From: Axinella damicornis
Taxonomy: Eukaryota > Porifera > Demospongiae > Axinellida > Axinellidae
Assembly: GCA_963931865.1 (NCBI GenBank)
Contig: OZ007518.1
Span: forward strand, 2,641,994 to 2,705,993
Length of the DNA: 64,000 nt
Reading direction: 5' to 3'
In this document: positions 31,775-42,865 of the stretch, piece after piece
Position numbering within the stretch: the stretch's first letter is position 1
Layout of the letters: every line of letters begins with the position of its first letter
Made by a program: the position numbers and the translations under genes
The notes under the pieces: model-generated
The model's input: the letters and a program-made list of their open reading frames with translations, nothing else
Database searches by the model: none
Told to the model about the DNA's origin: nothing

Positions 31775-32798
31775 TTAACACTTTGCACGCGACAATAATG
31801 ACGTCATAATGAAGCATTATTAACCCTTTAAGCCCCATTGACGCCTATAGACGTCATTTAGACCCTATGCACTTGTAGGGCTTCTCGTCAGTCCAAAAAA
31901 AGGGACCAAAAAGGCTTCAGAGGGCCTACGGACGACTTTGAGGGACGAACTCAAAAATTTGGTCAGATTTCGGCGCGCATCCCCCACTAAATGTAGAAGC
32001 GGGGGGGGGGGGGAGGGGGTATTGAAAGGGGGGGGCAGCAGCCCCCCCTCCGCCTGTCGTGGGCGTTTTTTGATTTTAATGAGATTCATTGACTCGAGGA
32101 TTTTTGATTTTAGCTAATGATATTCATAGACCCCAACCAGGGCCTCAAGAAAACATGCAAATTGGTGGTGTAAGGTGTGCCATCAGTCAGATCCGGCCCA
32201 AGTTTAGGGAAATGCTGGGCGAAAATCCGGCTGACATCCATCTTTGACCTCCGATTGCTGGGCTTGTGGGGGGTCATGAATATCATTAACGGTATTGCCA
32301 GAGGGGTCTCTCCATGTGTGCGGGCCCCACCAAGTTTGGCCGCTGAGGAGCGAATGCTGTGGGAGAGGAGTACCTACGAAAGTGGTGTGCGCTGAATGCA
32401 TGAAAATGTGTTGTCTTGGTGGGAAAAATTCGGTACCTCGGTCCGTTCAAGCCACCAGGATGTCTACCCGGGATTGAGGCGGTGAGAAACCAAGCAACTG
32501 TGGTTGAGACAGCCTTGTGCAGTTACACACTTGGCGAAAAACTCGCATCGATCACTTCTTGACGCACGGAACGCTCATCTCATTGGCAGTCATTTTTGCG
32601 CGATAGACAACACACTGGTATACTTCCGGTTGAAGCACTTAGCGGTTTTGATAACCGCGTAAGCAGAAGCCAAGTATTGATAGGGGATGCCCCTACCTTC
32701 CATATAAGGCCATAGGTAGTGGCTTCTGTGGCTTGCTGTTACAAGAAGCACTTCGACAATTACATAAATGTGCACTTCGCGCGCGTGCAAAGAGTTAA
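31775..32798. mobile_element. TTAA-flanked inverted-repeat element interrupting the LINE
   Basis: TTAA at 31775-31778 and 32795-32798, with inverted ends TTAACACTTTGCACGCG and CGCGCGTGCAAAGAGTTAA. About 1.02 kb, no transposase. The interior has G-rich stretches and an inner CCTTTAAGCCCCATTGACG-type sequence. It lies within the LINE, between its polymerase and endonuclease pieces. Confidence 0.7.
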
Positions 32799-32819
32799 GG
32801 ATGAGTCTGAGTTTGAAGA

Positions 32820-33435
32820 AATATGAGTTGGGGATGTTACAATCTGAGAAAAAGCAAAACTGTCCATAAACATTAGTATCTTGCTATAAAACTAATGATT
32901 TGTGTTTAGAATGTTCACATTGAAGTCACCCAACAGTACAAAATTGGAAAGAGGGAACGGTCAATGGAAAATAAACTGTTACAGAGAGTATCAAAAATAT
33001 CAGATGAGGATGACGGTGGTCTGTAGAACACTTCTAGGCACAAATTAGACACATTACAGCACTTACCAGACAATAGCGAGATGACAATAAGTTCTAATTC
33101 AGAAGGACCATACAACAAGACTCTAAAGGAAACATATTGTTGATGTAAATTGCAACGCCTCCGCTGTTCCTGTCAAGTCTAACAATTATGGTATAATAAG
33201 GAATAAGTAATTCAGTATCTACTATGTCAGAACAGAGCCATGTTTCAGTAAGACAAACAACAGCTGGGTTATTAGCCGTACAAAGGCAAACAAGCTCATC
33301 AAATTTAGGCAGGATACTTCTAACAATTAAAGTACATGATAGTTGTGTTGTGACATTGAACATGATGACTAAAAGAGGTGAAATTGGGGGCACACTTTGA
33401 CTGGTCTGGTTTGAGCTATCACCCAATACATACAC
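32820..33435 (-). pseudogene. LINE AP-endonuclease remnant
   Basis: Frames read leftward include ARSILPKFDELVCLC, AVVCLTETWLCSDI, RNSGGVAIYINN, EVFYRPPSSSSDIFDTL and VLLGDFNVN, a typical APE-type endonuclease of non-LTR retrotransposons. At least two frameshifts (near 33118 and 32950) break it. Confidence 0.75.
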
Positions 33436-33533
33436 TGCAAGAATACTTAGTTAAAATAACCCAAGGAGTTTAGTTAGTGCAGTTTCTGTTGGTCCTTGTT
33501 GCAAGATATAATAATAGTACCATACCAAGGATT

Positions 33534-34120
33534 GCATAGTGAATTGATACTTTTGAAGTAGGTATACATTTCATTCATAGTAACAATGTACTCTGGTATG
33601 TCTTAGATGTATTTCACATCATATGTAGGAGTTAAGGCTGTGTGACATCAATTTCATGTGTGATACGTACTTCAAAGTATCATTTTTCACTATACAATTC
33701 TAGGTATGATACTTGAGGGATTTATTGAGGCCTTAACTCCTACATCGCTACCACATCTAATGAGTTTAGCAACAAGTACTCATAGAACCTGCACTAACCG
33801 CATAGTGAATTCATACTTCTGAAGTACGTATGCATTTCATTCATAGTAACAATGTACTCTGGTATGTCTTAGATGTATTTCACATCATAATTATGTAGGA
33901 GTTAAGGCTGTGTGACATCAATTTCATGTGTGATACGTACTTCAAAGTATCATTTTTCACTATACAATTCTAGGTATGATACTTGAGGGACTTGTTGAGG
34001 CCTTAACTCCTACATCGCTACCACATGTAATGAGTTTAGCAACAAGTACTCATAGAACCTGCACTAACCGCATAGTGAATTCATACTTATGAAGTATGTA
34101 TACATTTCATTCATAGTATT
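33534..34120 (+). repeat. Tandem repeat with a unit of about 268 bp, 2.2 copies
   Basis: Unit starts GCATAGTGAATT at 33534, 33800 and (partial) 34070. Copies are almost identical. Each carries an internal inverted pair, TGTAGGAGTTAAGGC and GGCCTTAACTCCTACA. A further lone copy occurs at about 37565-37830. Confidence 0.9.
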
Positions 34121-34316
34121 ATAACAATCTCACTTCGAAATAGGCCAGCCCGCACCAACGCGCGCCACCAATATTGCAGCGCGCGGCGTACTCAGCGCAT
34201 GACTGTCATGTGACCGTTGAACACACGAGTGTTGTGTGTTGTCTCGCGGGCCAGACTCTCACACGGGCAGGACAGAGCTCTGACGGTAGGCAGACGTTCG
34301 AGTCAACTCCGAACAG

Positions 34317-37039
34317 ATGGTAAGTCATAGTATGCTATCTTGGGAGCGAATTTAATGGCGTAGCAGGACTATTAAACACTTACCATGTGACGTGTTGAGT
34401 GTAGCTAGCTACTAGTCTCGGTACCGAGTAGGCCTGTCCACATTATTCTACTTTTTCTGCCTATTATTCTATTCAGAATTTCCCCCCAAATGCTCCTATT
34501 ATTCCCAAAGAGATTCCCATTATTCCCAGAGAGATGCCCATTATTCCCATCAAAATTAGGGAAAGTGAGTCAAGTGACAATCAACGATTGTATTGTAACA
34601 TAATCGAGGTTTCAATATAGTCCTCAAGTGAAGAGGATTGTCGTTGAGTGAAGGAGTTCTGTAAAAGTGAAAAAACCCGTTCAGCAGCAGCAGAACTTGG
34701 TTGGACCAGCAGAACGAGCTTGAAAGCTGTGCTCCAGTGAGGTAATTCCTCCTCATGTCTCTTCCACCAGTCATGTGTATCAACCGAAGGCTCCACATCA
34801 TCAACAGCAGCCTTATAGCTGGGAAGCTCTGCCTTGAGACCATTGACAGTCTGAGCACTTAGGGAGGGGAAAGCAGTCGCAAATTCGTCAATAGTGGATG
34901 TGTCCACAAGAGTGTCCTTCATCTTCTTGGGGGACAGCAGCCTAGCTCCCTTGAAAAACGACACTACAGGCTTTAGCTCACCATCAAATTTCGTCTTGAA
35001 GTACTGGAAGCCAGGTTGCACACATGTCTTGCCATATGTTGTCAGTTGCTGCTCAACTGCTGCGTTGCCACTAGCCAGACTTCTCGCACAGGCCATGAGA
35101 TTGGGGTAGTGAGGTTGGCCAATGAAAGCATAGATCTTGCGTAGTTCTTCATATGCAGTCAAGGCCAATGGACCATCCCCCTCCAAATTGTACGTTCCTT
35201 TGACAAAATACTCGCCAGCATCAATGACCACAGCTAGCTCCAATTTGACTTGAAGCTTCTTCAGCGAATCGGTAAGTATATCCTTCAACTTCCTCACTGT
35301 AGCTGGAGCAAGGCTGTCACAGGAATGGAGAAAACCTTCTACATCAGGATAGCCCTCCATGATTTGTTTCATTACTTCCCATCTGCTCCACCATCTCGTC
35401 TCAGAATAGGTTGGCACAGGCCTCCCACAGTAAGATCTCCACGCGAGCCTTGCTTTGGGGCTTCGAGAAAAGAGTGAAATCCAAGCCCTTGTGAACTCAT
35501 CAGCAAGAGGAACTTTGAACTGCTCTCCAACTCGATCCAAGGTATGGGAGAAACACCCAACATCTAGCAAAGATGGATACAGGAGCTTCAATGTGGCCAT
35601 TGCAACACTGTTCACCGAGGCCCTGTCCCTCATGGATGCTACCAACCTCTTTGATTCAATGCCATATGAAGTAGAGAGGGTAGATATGATCTCGCGTGCC
35701 AGTTCTTCCCCTGTCATACTCTTGCTCAGGAGTTTCAAGCTCACTAGCCTTTGTTTTGGCTGGAAGTTGTCTACAAACCTCAAAACTACAGCCAACGCCT
35801 CATCCACATGAGTGGTTCCGTCAAAGATCACAGAGACATCTTTTCCACTGATTTCCTGCTTGATTTCATCGATTTCTTGCTGGTGAATAAAGGGGATAGT
35901 CTCACTCAGATGTTGTCGTCCAGAGAGACTAAAGGCATGTTCTTCCAACAGATCACGCATACAATCCACCTTTGATAGAGGAATCCCAGCGGTGAGGAAA
36001 GACTTCACTACTGTTACTCTGTACACACGGACATTCTCAGGCAATGTTTCACCTTTAGGATGGTATTCCTTATCATACTGCTTGAGTGATTCGGCAATGC
36101 TTCTTTGCTTTGCTTCTTTAACAAACAGTTTGCTTTTAGAGGTCTTGTGTTTCTGCGAATCAATGTGAAGCTTGATAATGCTCTTTTTGAGAGATACTGG
36201 CTCTCTGCAAGCTGAACAGAATAGGTTTCCAGCGGATACAGTAAGGTTCTCGTCCGGAAACTCACTAACCCTACTGGCAGGAGTGACACTCTTTGGCTCA
36301 TAGTCAGCCTTGACAGTGGTGATCCTCCTCTTCGCACCAATAGGTGGATTACTTTGAGTTTTTCTCTTTCGAGCCAATTGAGATGGACCTGGAGCCTTTA
36401 GAGAGTTTATAATAGTTCTTACAGTTTCACCACAGTCCTCAGTAGAGCTAGATTCCTCCACAACACTATCATGATCTGTTGTTGAGCTGGAACTAGTCCT
36501 AGCCATCACCCACACTTTCATAGTAGCTAGTTGACAGCACCACATGTACTGGGCTTCTATTAGAACATCTGACCTTCTTGACCTTTGTAAGGATTTGAAG
36601 CCCTATTAGGCTGGAATATTCTCCTATTCTAGTTGGTACCTATTATTCCCAAAATTATTCTCGAATAATGTGGACAGGCCTAGTACCGAGACTATGTAGC
36701 TACGTACTACGTTCAGCAAGCTTTGTGTGTAACCTCACTCACTGCATGCAAGTCTTGGCCTGAGATGAATGTAGGAGTGCTGTGTTGGTGTCACACTACA
36801 ATTATCTCTCCTCTTTGCAGCTGTATGCCCAAAGAATAATCAAGTCTCCTGTCACACAGCCTTATAACTGTATTATAATCATGCTATTACGATTGTACAT
36901 TATGTGCATTGCTTGTTGCGATCAATGTAGTGTCTTATATCGAGTACCATGCAGCTGCCTGATCTTAAGTGGTGTAGACTCCGCCCACAATAACTATTTT
37001 GAGGGTGTGCCCAGCAGTTTTCACGTGACTGTCATTTGA
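34317..37039 (+). CDS. Possible two-exon gene with start codon at the exon end (speculative)
   Basis: GAACAGATG|GTAAGT at 34317-34325 looks like a first exon ending in a start codon, in a CpG-rich region (34170-34320) that could be a promoter and 5' UTR. CTCTTTGCAG at 36811-36820 is a good acceptor. It is followed by an open frame of 72 codons to a stop at 37037-37039 (LYAQRIIKS...). Joined, this is a 73-residue protein with Cys pairs and no recognised domain. The putative intron would hold the whole hAT transposon. The exons may instead splice elsewhere. Confidence 0.25.
34429..36682 (-). mobile_element. Complete hAT-type DNA transposon
   Basis: Exact 8-bp target duplication GTACCGAG at 34421-34428 and 36683-36690. 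Inverted ends are TAGGCCTGTCCACATTATTC at the left and its complement at the right. The left subterminal region has repeated CCCATTATTCCCA motifs (34470-34550), expected as transposase-binding sites. It encodes one transposase. The perfect ends suggest a recent insertion. Confidence 0.93.
34581..36506 (-). CDS. hAT family transposase
   Basis: Frame of 654 codons from 36545; the Met at codon 14 (36506, MARTSSSS) is an equally good start and chosen here. Order: Ser-rich N-terminus; BED-like zinc finger (FCSACREPVSLKKSIIKLHI...H); RNase-H fold with VSVIFDGTTHV (first Asp), SMRDRASVN (second Asp) and the insertion-domain motif GCFSHTLDRV; then SETRWWSRWEVM; finally the C-terminal dimerisation region WWKRHEEELPHWS...AAAERVFSLL with the catalytic Glu. 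All expected catalytic residues are present and no stop interrupts it. Transposase of the surrounding element; likely able to be active, but expression is not shown. Confidence 0.9.
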   Translation of the reverse strand: MARTSSSSTTDHDSVVEESSSTEDCGETVRTIINSLKAPGPSQLARKRKTQSNPPIGAKRRITTVKADYEPKSVTPASRVSEFPDENLTVSAGNLFCSACREPVSLKKSIIKLHIDSQKHKTSKSKLFVKEAKQRSIAESLKQYDKEYHPKGETLPENVRVYRVTVVKSFLTAGIPLSKVDCMRDLLEEHAFSLSGRQHLSETIPFIHQQEIDEIKQEISGKDVSVIFDGTTHVDEALAVVLRFVDNFQPKQRLVSLKLLSKSMTGEELAREIISTLSTSYGIESKRLVASMRDRASVNSVAMATLKLLYPSLLDVGCFSHTLDRVGEQFKVPLADEFTRAWISLFSRSPKARLAWRSYCGRPVPTYSETRWWSRWEVMKQIMEGYPDVEGFLHSCDSLAPATVRKLKDILTDSLKKLQVKLELAVVIDAGEYFVKGTYNLEGDGPLALTAYEELRKIYAFIGQPHYPNLMACARSLASGNAAVEQQLTTYGKTCVQPGFQYFKTKFDGELKPVVSFFKGARLLSPKKMKDTLVDTSTIDEFATAFPSLSAQTVNGLKAELPSYKAAVDDVEPSVDTHDWWKRHEEELPHWSTAFKLVLLVQPSSAAAERVFSLLQNSFTQRQSSSLEDYIETSIMLQYNR

Positions 37040-37564
37040 TAATGGCCGCATAGAGACAGTGGTAGAGCGTTACCGATTATACGCAAAACTTCCCGAGTAG
37101 CTAGTGAGTTTCTGTGTACCTTGAAGGTCTTAGCTTGTGTAGCTCTATTAGTCTACCGCGTAGATTTCTCGTTCATGGATGCTGAAGTTCGTTATTGACG
37201 GTTGAAGTTCTACCTGGGGTGGCCAACTCACGCCTGGCTGGCTTGGTTAGGTATGTTCCTGAGCGAGCTAGGCTAATCTACGCGTCCAAAAGATAGAACC
37301 AAGTGAGTCTTTCAATATGCAACCTTAAAAGTTAGAGTTCGTGATGTGTACGTTTTGCGTATCTTGGGCCAAAAACTTGGCTGGGTGTGGCTCAACTTGT
37401 GGCGTCCTCCTTGCTCACGTGAGCGCTATCCCAGAGAAATTATATAATTTTCATGAAGACTAGACATACTTCTACCCATAAAATATGTTTGGTTTTGATA
37501 CAGTCTAACTTATTAGAGAAATTGCTAAAAGAATATAGCATATCACTTTTCACCAGAAATTGGC

Positions 37565-37830
37565 CTGACCCAGGCCTTACATACAGTGAGATGTACTCTG
37601 GTATGTCTTAGATGTACAGTGTATGTCACATCATATGTAGGAGTTAAGGCTGTGTGACATCAATTTCATGCGTGATACGTAGCCCCCGCTACTTCAAAGT
37701 AACATTTCACTATACAATTCTAGGTATGATACTTGAGGGATTTATTGAGGTCTTAACTCCTACATCGCTACCACATGTAAGGGAACATGTATAGTTTAGC
37801 AACAAGAACTCATAGAAACTGCACTAACCA
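37565..37830 (+). repeat. Lone copy of the 268-bp repeat
   Basis: TGTACTCTGGTATGTCTTAG to CACATGTAA, matching 33580-33780 with small insertions. It lies on the other side of the hAT element from the tandem copies. Confidence 0.85.
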
Positions 37831-38660
37831 CTCTTGGGTTGTTTTAAATTAGCATTTTTTCAGTGTAGCCGGTCCGGGAGTTCATGGAACCTCTAAAAAA
37901 GAACTTGAATTTGGTTGCTCAACATGAATATCCAATGCCACATCTGGTTTGCATCTATACACTTGTATAATATACATATATTATTAGCACCTTTTACACA
38001 GCACTCAAAACGATTGCTTATACAATGGCTGGTTTGAAAAAACACAACAGATTTATGATCTTTTGTTTTGCAGGTCAATTTCCAACAGTTGTGCTTATTA
38101 CATTGGGTTTGAAAGTATTTTCACTAATTGACACTAAGGTACAAGTCAGCTGTACCGTGGTGTATGAGATTTGTACCCTTCACTGCTTCAGTTTTATGTA
38201 TTCCCTGAAGGAAAGTCTAACCATAGCCTCGTAGCCAACTGGAAAAGCAGGGAAGCACAGCATTAATAATTATGTGAAGCAGCCATCACGTCCGGATCCA
38301 CGGACGGCGCAGCGACTAACTGAAAACTAATAGCTAATATGCTCATAGCTACTGTGGTCGGTTCCACACAACACTGCTGTACAGTGAATTTTTCAATCAT
38401 GCATCAACATTGAACAATTTCGTGTTGCGTACGGAGACATGTAGGGTACATGTACCAGGCTGTTGCATAATCGAGCTCACGCATGATATCAAACGTGTTC
38501 AATTTATAAACGCAACTGAAAATTTGTCCAGCGGGTAGCTAGCTAGAGCAACGAAGTGCCATTAGCTACCTAATGCTGTGCTGACCAGACCGGCCTACCA
38601 CGCTGTCGCTTGCCTCAGTTTGGTGGTTTGAAGCGAATTAAGTGAAATAGACAGTATAGC
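37831..38660. other. Intergenic, no gene seen
   Basis: No convincing ORF; small TA-rich repeats and a TAGCTAGCTAG run near 38537. Confidence 0.5.
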
Positions 38661-38669
38661 AGCCCACTC

Positions 38670-38750
38670 GTGTCGTTCCCGTTCCCGTTCCCGTTTCCGT
38701 TCCCGTTTCCGTTCCCGTTTCCGTTCCCGTTTCCCTTTCCCTGCTTTTCC
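38670..38750 (+). repeat. Hexamer repeat CGTTCC / CGTTTC
   Basis: About 12 tandem hexamers of (C)CGTT(C/T)CC type just before the GCCTGGGAACGAGGCTA motif at 38755-38772. Confidence 0.9.
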
Positions 38751-38841
38751 AGTGGGCCTGGGAACGAGGCTAGTCTAACCACATGTATTATGTATACACG
38801 ACAACCAATCAGATTGAAGCTCAGGGGTCAGCTGGACGGGC

Positions 38842-38849
38842 TATAAAAA
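38842..38849 (+). promoter_or_regulatory. TATA box of the hemocyanin-like gene
   Basis: CTATAAAAAGG in a GC-richer context, about 370 bp upstream of the start codon. The intervening 5' region is GC-rich and open-looking, consistent with a long 5' UTR or an untranslated exon. Confidence 0.5.
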
Positions 38850-39214
38850 GGCTGAGCCCGCATCGCTCGACCATCTCTGGATCGCCAACGCCCCAGAGCC
38901 GCCGTCATCGCCGTTCAAGAGCGAAATCTGTCCAACACTCTGAGTGTCAAGTTCGGATCGCACCAGCGATCAACAGGGAACCCGCATAGCTGTTTTAACA
39001 GCGAAGGACATCTCAGAGTCGTCACAGTGCAAACCTGAGTCGGCCAAACCGGCTACTCGCGCCCGTCCAATCCTTCTAACACCGACATCACTACTGCGAA
39101 GTCCACCGTCATCCCGTCGAAGTATAAGTAGCTTTATATCAAATTCTTTCACCGGCAAGCAATCTCCATCTGAAGAACACACGTAAAGATACAAAGGCAC
39201 CTGCATACAGAGGA

Positions 39215-42112
39215 ATGGCCTCCCAAGAAGGTAATTCGGCTTATTGCAATATGAATGTAGCTACGCTGCATGCTACTCATTATTTTATGGGAAGCATTGT
39301 TACTTGCCGCTTGCTAATAATATCAGGGGCGGATACAGGATTTATGAAAGGGGGGGGGGGGGGGGCACTATATATTTAACGCTGCCGGAGGCAGTGCATA
39401 GAGGCGCGTAGCGCCGATCAGCCCGCGCGAAGCGCGGAAAATGTTTTTCGCCTTCATTTTTCACTTCTCAGGATGGGCTCTCGTGGCACCTTCGCGCTTT
39501 GCACTGCAAGTTCCAGATGTACAAGGATTGCAGGTCCCAGGGCCGCCATGAGCTTCTTCCTTGCTCAAATTTCGCTCACGAAGGTAATACGTACGTACAC
39601 GGAGGGGTACTATACTAGATCGTGGTCTCGTTCCCAAGCCGTTCGGTTTCAGGCAACGCACGGTATTGCGAGCTGAGGCCAGGCCAGGAGTTGCAACGTA
39701 GCGGCAGCAAGTTAGTAAGGAGGAAAATAAAGCGGTGAAGAAGCAAAGGGGGTGGGGGGGGGGGGGGGGCACCGGCCCCCGGTGCCCCCCCCCCCTCCCC
39801 TAGATCCGCCCCTGAATATTATCAGTTATGTGCCTCTCTATTACAGAATCTCATTTGCAAGATGAAATCAACCACTTCTTCAGCGATTTTCCAGTGCAAT
39901 CGCACCACGAGGCTTTCAGAGAGTTCCACGTTGAAGGCAGGGAGAAACTATCTGATCTCTTGCTGGAATTTTCCAAAGCTGATGGGGTCGAGGATGCCCT
40001 CAAGCTGGCCAAGAGCTTGATAACTGAGAGGAACATGAATCCCAACTTGGTGAAGTTGGCTTTTGGAATCTTCTTGACTCACAGCGAAGACGCCCATCGC
40101 CTGGGAGTGGTTACACCGTCTCTGTTATTCCACAACCACTTCAGGACCGAATTACCCGGCGTTCCTCTTAGCAACCCAATCGCAGCAGATGCAATGAAGG
40201 GAGTCGAGCTTGTCTCCTATTTTCGTGAAGACTACGACTTCAATGATCACCACTACCATTGGCATTACGTCTATCCCTATGCTGGCATAGTCGTGAATGG
40301 GCAGCATGAACGTGTCATTGACAGGCAGGGCGAGCTGTTCCTCTACATGCATTCGCAAATGCTAGCTCGCTACGATGCTGAATTGCTGAGTTGGGATCTT
40401 GACATAACTCATTCTTGGGGCTACGATGACGTTCTCACCTTCGGTTATACCCCACCTCCTGGCCTCAGAGATACGTATTCTCCCAGACCTCCCTTCCAAG
40501 GATGGTATGAGGATCACAATCCAAATTTCCCCGACAATAAGGCCCCACCTCCCAAGAAGGACCTGATCATGTGGAGGAACAACATATTTCGTGCTATCGA
40601 GAGTGGCTACTTTGTGACAGTGAAGGAAGACGGGTCAGCTGGAAAGTTCCGGCTAACCGCTGACAATGCCCACAATTGGGTTGGCATTGTCGTTGAAGGT
40701 GAGATTACTGCCCTTCAGGAGGTAGCCAAAGGAGAGAAGATTGACCCAGATCGGTATGGAAGCCAGCTGGGTGGTCTGCACAACAATGGGCATGACAAAT
40801 TTGCTGCAATTGGTGCCCCCAGCGTCAGCGATATGGGAGTAATGTCTACCAATGTCGGCTCCCCACGTGACCCCTGCTTCTGGCTTTGGCACCGCCACAT
40901 CGATGAGTTCCGTCATAACGTCACAAGAAAGTACTCGCACAATATTACCGAGTTCGAGCCCGAAGCAAAGCTTTTGAATGTGAAGATTGTGCCACGAGAC
41001 CCTAAATCGACTACGGCTCCTGGAGGGATCACCACAATGCTCATATCACCCATGCTTCTGACCTTCAGCGTCAAAGTTGGTGATCATGACAAAGAGACGA
41101 TTACAAGCCTCAGCAATCTTCCTGATGTGCTTAAAAAGCTTGACAAACCTGAAGTCACAAGAATCGACCTCAATGAATGCAACGCCAAACTTGACCATGA
41201 GCCATACCAGTGGGAAGTGACCGTCAAGAGCATTCGAATCCCATCACCAACGAAGGACAACCCGCAGACGTTTACCGTCAGACTCTTCATTATCCCTACC
41301 CCGCTGATCCAGGACCAGCGCGAATGGATTGAGATGGATAAATTCACACACACACTTACCCAGGATCAGGAAACTATCACAAGGCTAGACACCATGTCTT
41401 CAGTAGCTCGCAAAAGCGTCCGTCCAGGGAGTAAACAATCTCCTTGGTGCCTCTGTGGATGGCCACAGAGCATGATGCTTCCCATTGGCAAGCCTGAGGG
41501 TGCCGAATTCACAGCCTTTGCCATGTTGACCGATGATAAGCTGGAAAAGGTTTGTTTTTTCATGCACTGTTAGTGCATGGTCCTGCAATTTAACTGAAGC
41601 TAAAGTTTACACTTGCATTCATATCACTCCAATTAAGTTATTAAGTCTTTTTCATATTTCAGGATCCAACCACGGATGCTATCTCATTCTGTGGAGCCAA
41701 GTCTGATAAGTACCCCGACCCTCGTGGCATGGGCTATCCTTTCGACAAGACATGGGCACAGAGAACCGAGTCACCTGATTCTGTGCAGGAAATTGTGGAA
41801 AAGCAGCCCCACATGATGCTCCATGAGTTCAAAGTGTACCGCACCACAAAGTTGTACGAAGGCCAACCGACTCCCCCAGAGCCACCACATGGATCCGTCA
41901 AATGGACCACCATCCAGGGCTTCTTCACTGAAACGGACAAAGAGTGCATGAAATTCAAATTCGACCTCAGCAAATACGAGGATGTGAGAGACAATTCGAA
42001 GCAAATCTATGATGCCACTTCCAAAGGACGCATGCCTAAAGGCGAAGACCGTTGGAGCTCAGAAAAATGTGCCCAATTCCACTCGTGGATGCAGGATGGT
42101 TTCCCGGAATGA
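39215..42112 (+). CDS. Arthropod-type hemocyanin / phenoloxidase-like protein
   Basis: Three exons, 39215-39230, 39847-41549 and 41663-42112, join in frame (GAA G|AA; AAG|GAT) to 722 codons. Copper site A: HHYHWHYVYP near residue 140, with third His in LYMHSQMLARYD near 174. Site B: LHNNGHDKF near 317-321, with third His in CFWLWHRHID near 354. All six histidines are present. The C-terminal beta domain has RLFIIPTP, CLCGWPQSMMLPIGKPEG and YPDPRGMGYPFD, as in arthropod hemocyanins and prophenoloxidases. No signal peptide (starts MASQEESHLQ), as in prophenoloxidases. Oxygen binding or phenol oxidation is inferred; substrate unknown. Exon 1 codes for only five residues. Intron 1 carries a mobile element. 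Exon 3 has a dead copy at 21545-21966. Confidence 0.9.
39324..39814 (+). mobile_element. hAT-like MITE in intron 1 of the hemocyanin-like gene
   Basis: Starts CAGGGGCGGAT and ends ATCCGCCCCTG. Flanked by AATAATAT and AATATTAT, a 7-of-8 match to an 8-bp target duplication. Inside are two poly-G tracts (39350-39365, 39754-39769) and the GCGCGAAGCGCGG and GGCTCTCGTGGCACCTTCGC segments shared with 31391-31640 and, in part, 55324-55711. No ORF. Confidence 0.75.
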
Positions 42113-42665
42113 CTTTATGCTTTGACTCAGCTGTAATTCCCTTGCTATTAACTTGCTCCTGTAAGTCAATCAAACTTTGATTTAGGACATTTTGCTTTTC
42201 TGCTTGCAGTAACTATACTAACTGATCATTCTTATGCTGATTAAGTTATGGAGTTTTAGTTCGTGCATTTCACAAAGGCATTTTGAACACCATGATACAA
42301 AATTTGTTTGAATTCATGATGTATAATTATTATGATAATAGACTGCATCTTTCAGCCCCCCTTCACTGCCCCCACTTAAAAATCCCATTATCTCAGAAAT
42401 GGCACAAAAAGCACTCAAGGCTACAGCGCACACTGTCAGGCATATCCACTGAGCGTTACATTATAGGATTCAATTAATTTGCATGCATGTGAGCCCGAAA
42501 CGTTCAGCAAAATGTTCGGCAACTATAGCTACAAACAAGTGGGAATAGAAAATGGGAACGGAAAAAAATTAAACGTGAATGTAAATGTAAATGAATGGTT
42601 CTGTATGCTCCAGTATGTGTTGTGTAGCTAACAGACGTGGACATATATATAGCTATACTTACTGG

Positions 42666-42865
42666 NNNNNNNNNNNNNNNNNNNNNNNNNNNNNNNNNNN
42701 NNNNNNNNNNNNNNNNNNNNNNNNNNNNNNNNNNNNNNNNNNNNNNNNNNNNNNNNNNNNNNNNNNNNNNNNNNNNNNNNNNNNNNNNNNNNNNNNNNNN
42801 NNNNNNNNNNNNNNNNNNNNNNNNNNNNNNNNNNNNNNNNNNNNNNNNNNNNNNNNNNNNNNNNN
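42666..42865. other. Assembly gap (200 N)
   Basis: Run of exactly 200 undetermined bases, a scaffold gap. It hides the 3' part of the methyltransferase gene. Confidence 1.

Noticed and set aside
38670..38750. Telomere-like hexamer array
   Set aside because: The units (CGTTCC/CGTTTC) do not match the animal TTAGGG repeat, and the array is short and internal.
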